Below, piece after piece: positions 30,936-33,486 of a DNA stretch of 33,486 nucleotides. The position numbers were made by a program, and so were the translations under genes. Position 1 is the stretch's first letter, and every line of letters starts with the position of its first letter. Below the pieces are notes generated by a model. The model worked only from the letters and a program-made list of their open reading frames with translations, was not told where the DNA came from and made no database searches. This stretch comes from an uncultured Bacteroidales bacterium (GTDB lineage: Bacteria > Bacteroidota > Bacteroidia > Bacteroidales > P3), in contig CAMVGR010000019.1 in assembly GCA_947167075.1 (NCBI GenBank), positions 1 to 33,486 of the forward strand, read 5' to 3'.

Positions 30936-32165
30936 TCAACCAACAAGGCTTATGGTAAATGTGGCTCCTTTTCCAGGTTCGCTTTCTAGCGATATGGTTC
31001 CGTGGTGTAATCGAACTACCTGAGCTACATAGTTTAATCCAATTCCAAACCCTTTGACATTATGAACGTTACCCGTGGAAACACGATAAAATTTGTCGAA
31101 AATGTGTTTTTGGTCTTGTTTTGCAATCCCAATGCCATGGTCTTGAACCTTGATGATAAAATGACCGTTCAGTCGTTCGGTGCTAACTATGATGTGAGGT
31201 TTGTCTGGAGAATATTTTATTCCGTTGTCAACGAGATTGTAGATAAGATTGGTAATGTGTAGTTCATCAGCAAACAAAGTCGATGGAACTGCATTTAAAT
31301 GTGTTTCAATCATGCCGTTGCGATTGTTGAGAGTGAGCTTGAAACTCTGAGAAACTGATTCAACAATTGGATTTATGTCGATTTCTTTCAGTTTAAGAGA
31401 AAAGTTTTTATTCGACATTTTGGCACTTTGGAGGATTGTTTCGACAAGTGCCCGCATTCTTTGATTTTCGTCTGCTATAATGGATACAAAGTTGGACCTG
31501 TTTTCTGTATCTTGAGCAATCGAATTGTCTTGGAGCATTTCGCATGCCAGAGATATAGTGGAAATAGGTGTTTTTATTTCGTGAGTCATATTGCTAATAA
31601 ATTCATTTTTCATTTGATCCAGTTTGTGTTGATTGGCAATGGTGCGGAGAGAAATGACGAACATCACAGCAATGACTAGAACAAGAAATAAACTCATATA
31701 TAAGTACATATTGCCATCAAGAAGTTCGAATTTGGATCTTGGGAATGCAAGAATAATAAAAAGTTGGTTTGAGGATACGATTCCAACAGGTTGAAATGCA
31801 TAACGATATGGGGATACTTCAAGGAGGTCTTCCTGTTTGGGGTTAGAACTGTATAAAAAAGAGCCTTGTGATCCATCGTATAGACCCACAATGGGATGTG
31901 CTTCTATCCCAGATAGTAACATCTCTTCTGCGATTAATGAGTCTAGTTCTTGGAAATTAAAGCTGCTGATAGGTTGTGCCCCAGTTTGCATTACCTCGGC
32001 ATTCAACTGTTTTATTACTTCGTCCATTGCAGACGATACACCAACACTGAACATGTTATCATTGATGGAAAATGTTCGACGTGTTTGAATTAGTTGTAGA
32101 ACAACCAAACTAACTGCAGCAATTGCAAATATTGAAATAATAAAAACTCTAAACCAACGTTTCAT
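30936..32165 (-). CDS. Membrane sensor histidine kinase, no HAMP domain
   Basis: The 409-residue product has two membrane helices (about 7-26 and 154-173) enclosing a periplasmic sensor of about 125 residues with no recognised fold. The HisKA domain follows almost at once, with His195 in SNMTHEIKTPIS. The ATPase domain has the N-box LIYNLVDNGIKYSP, G1 VQDHGIGIA, the F-box KHIFDKFYRV and G2 GFGIGLNYV. There is no HAMP linker. The upstream frame is open to 32267, but ATG 32165 (or 32171) gives a normal membrane-protein N-terminus, MKRWFRVFII. No response regulator is adjacent: the downstream neighbour is convergent and the upstream neighbour divergent. Base composition is clearly more AT-rich than in the genes to the left. 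Confidence 0.9.
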   Translation of the reverse strand: MKRWFRVFIISIFAIAAVSLVVLQLIQTRRTFSINDNMFSVGVSSAMDEVIKQLNAEVMQTGAQPISSFNFQELDSLIAEEMLLSGIEAHPIVGLYDGSQGSFLYSSNPKQEDLLEVSPYRYAFQPVGIVSSNQLFIILAFPRSKFELLDGNMYLYMSLFLVLVIAVMFVISLRTIANQHKLDQMKNEFISNMTHEIKTPISTISLACEMLQDNSIAQDTENRSNFVSIIADENQRMRALVETILQSAKMSNKNFSLKLKEIDINPIVESVSQSFKLTLNNRNGMIETHLNAVPSTLFADELHITNLIYNLVDNGIKYSPDKPHIIVSTERLNGHFIIKVQDHGIGIAKQDQKHIFDKFYRVSTGNVHNVKGFGIGLNYVAQVVRLHHGTISLESEPGKGATFTISLVG

Positions 32166-32326
32166 ATACATATATTTAAATATATATGTAAAACGATTGA
32201 ATGATAAAATTATTATAAATAGATGATTGAGATTGAGGCATATTCTTGTATGATATATTATTTCCAATGTATTAATTGAATTGATTGTATCGAATTTAAT
32301 AATGATTAATATATTATTTTTTGTTT

Positions 32327-32992
32327 ATGAAAATAGGTGTTATTATCGCAATGGATGTTGAGTATCGACAGATGTACGATGCTCTTGGAGGCGACAGAGG
32401 GCAACTTGGAACGAATGATATCCAGTTGTGGCGTTGTGGAATGGGAAAAGTAAATGCTGCAGTAGGTACATGTCGATTGGTAGATTATTATCATCCAGAT
32501 ATTATTATCAGTACAGGATTGGCGGGAGCTATCGATTCGTCGATGCAAGTTATGGATGTCCTTGTTGCTTCGCAATGTGTATATCATGATGTCGACTGTG
32601 GGGTAGGATTTGATTGTCAATATGGACAAGTACAAGGGCTTCCTGCAAGATATGATGCTGATAAGGAACTGCTAAATAAAGCCTTAAAGGTGCCATGTTC
32701 CGACGATGAAAGATTGGTGTCTGGACTGATTTGTACTGGTGATCAATTTATTACGAATAAAGATGCACTTGGCAAAATAAAAGATAAATTTATAGATGGC
32801 CTTGCTTGTGATATGGAAAGTGCAGCAATAGCTCAGACATGTTATTTGTTAAGAATCCCATTTATAAGTATTCGGGTTATCAGTGATACCCCAGGACGGA
32901 CTGATAATCATCAACAGCAGTGGGTTGATTTTTTGGCTTCAATGTGCGATCGATCATTTAAATATGTAAAGAACTATCTCTGTATGATATAA
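32327..32992 (+). CDS. 5'-methylthioadenosine/S-adenosylhomocysteine nucleosidase
   Basis: MTAN removes adenine from methylthioadenosine and S-adenosylhomocysteine, feeding the methionine cycle and relieving product inhibition of methyltransferases. The 221-residue product has the expected catalytic residues: Glu12 in IAMDVE, Glu164 in ACDMESAAIAQ and Asp187 in ISDTPG. It also has the STGLAGAID glycine motif near residue 64 and GDQFI near residue 138. ATG 32327 is used; an in-frame TTG six bases earlier is less likely. Family length is about 230, so it is complete. It is divergent from the kinase and AT-rich like it. The 161-base divergent gap shows no exact TAnnTTTG box in either direction. 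Confidence 0.9.
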   Translation: MKIGVIIAMDVEYRQMYDALGGDRGQLGTNDIQLWRCGMGKVNAAVGTCRLVDYYHPDIIISTGLAGAIDSSMQVMDVLVASQCVYHDVDCGVGFDCQYGQVQGLPARYDADKELLNKALKVPCSDDERLVSGLICTGDQFITNKDALGKIKDKFIDGLACDMESAAIAQTCYLLRIPFISIRVISDTPGRTDNHQQQWVDFLASMCDRSFKYVKNYLCMI

Positions 32993-33260
32993 AGTCAGCA
33001 ACATGCTATTTTACAAAGTATAAAGTCAAACCCTGTTACACAATTATTCATACATAAATAATTGATTGTAACTTATTTAGATGAATCTTTGTGTTCAACG
33101 TCTCTTTATTCATTCCAAATTCTAGAAAATAGAATTGATTAGACAAAAAAAAGGTCAATAAGAGAAAAAGACATCATGGTAAGTCTATTTTTTTTGTTCT
33201 ATTATTTCTTTGTTAATGAAATATATATGGTTGTTCTTTAAAAAAAAATGAAAAAATATT
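32993..33260. other. AT-rich intergenic region before the rRNA operon
   Basis: About 270 bases without a gene, tRNA or repeat that I can recognise, and the only long gap in the window without a copy of the 11-bp repeat. The right end (33240-33258) is an A-rich tract directly upstream of the rRNA promoter and could serve as an UP-like element. Confidence 0.5.
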
Positions 33261-33290
33261 TTGTCAGTTTCGAAAATGGTTGTATTTTTG
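33261..33290 (+). promoter_or_regulatory. rRNA operon promoter
   Basis: TTG at 33261-33263 (within TATTTTG), a 19-base spacer and TATTTTTG at 33283-33290, an exact Bacteroidetes promoter with an A-tract just upstream. It precedes the 16S gene by about 157 bases. Confidence 0.88.
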
Positions 33291-33447
33291 CAGCCGCTTT
33301 CGACGGGAGAGAGTATGTTGAAAAGGAGAGTTGGAAGCGAGAGTAGATTGAAAGGGATGAGAAGAAGAGATAGCGTGTGTCACTTTTCATATTTAGATAT
33401 GAGGAGGGATACGAAGACGAGTCAAAGGTAAAAAAAGAACAATTCTT
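33291..33447 (+). other. rRNA leader transcript
   Basis: The region between the promoter and the 16S 5' end is strikingly purine-rich, with repeated GAGAG and GAAG words. It contains a 6-bp hairpin (33387-33392 with 33397-33402, loop TTAG) and AAGAA...TTCTT just before the 16S start. The 5' strand of the processing stem should lie here; its partner beyond 16S is outside the window. Confidence 0.6.
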
Positions 33448-33486
33448 ACAATGAAGAGTTTGATCCTGGCTCAGGATGAACGCTAG
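33448..33486 (+). rRNA. rrs: 16S ribosomal RNA, 5' end only
   Basis: The universal 16S start AGAGTTTGATCCTGGCTCAG is at 33456-33475, followed by GATGAACGCTAG. Placing the first base at 33448 follows alignment to the E. coli numbering and is approximate. The CTAG after AACG is common in Bacteroidota, where many other phyla have CTGG. The gene is cut by the window end. Confidence 0.97.

Overview
This window is chromosomal DNA from a member of the Bacteroidales (phylum Bacteroidota). Four observations support this. Promoters have the Bacteroidetes form TTG-N19-TAnnTTTG. Start codons lack Shine-Dalgarno sites. The gene families are typical of the phylum: DUF3078, DUF4296, DUF3857, a TonB with a proline/glutamate linker, and a C10 protease with a type IX secretion (T9SS) tail. 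The last bases are the 5' end of a 16S rRNA gene with the Bacteroidetes-like start GGATGAACGCTAG. I cannot place it to genus. The C10 protease tail implies that the organism has a T9SS. Almost everything here is chromosomal housekeeping and envelope biology; I see no phage, insertion sequence, CRISPR array or integron.

Layout, left to right. (1) 423-4770, plus strand: rpsO, pnp, recX and a DUF3078 exported protein. A terminator hairpin and a structured leader separate rpsO from pnp. (2) 4826-5614, minus strand: a DUF62 SAM hydrolase, divergent from (3) 5755-11025: sufC, sufD, a TPR/PD40/OmpA-like envelope protein and an MsbA-like ABC exporter, overlapping or nearly touching. A tRNA-Val(TAC) with its own promoter and terminator follows. 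(4) 11561-13996: five small lipoprotein genes, two on the plus strand and three on the minus strand. (5) 14141-18986, minus strand: an operon of mutA, an LptF/LptG-type permease, sufE, a DUF59/SufT-like gene and an OppC-like permease. (6) 19356-25493, plus strand: an AddA-type helicase-nuclease, tonB and an ABC-F ATPase. (7) 25798-30875, plus strand: two DUF3857/transglutaminase-fold exported proteins and the T9SS-type C10 protease. (8) 30936-33486: a HAMP-less histidine kinase (minus strand), an MTA/SAH nucleosidase (plus strand), then an AT-rich gap with a strong rRNA promoter and the start of 16S rRNA.

The iron-sulfur assembly genes are split: sufCD sits in one operon, and sufE with the DUF59 gene in another. 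sufB and sufS are not in the window. mutA likewise stands without mutB. Both Suf fragments are co-transcribed with envelope genes.

The most unusual signal is an interspersed non-coding repeat family built of 11-bp units (consensus CGTACATGCAC). It occurs four times. Three copies share an identical core of about 38 bp, and one copy lies in each long intergenic gap except the one before the rRNA operon. I do not recognise it as a named element.
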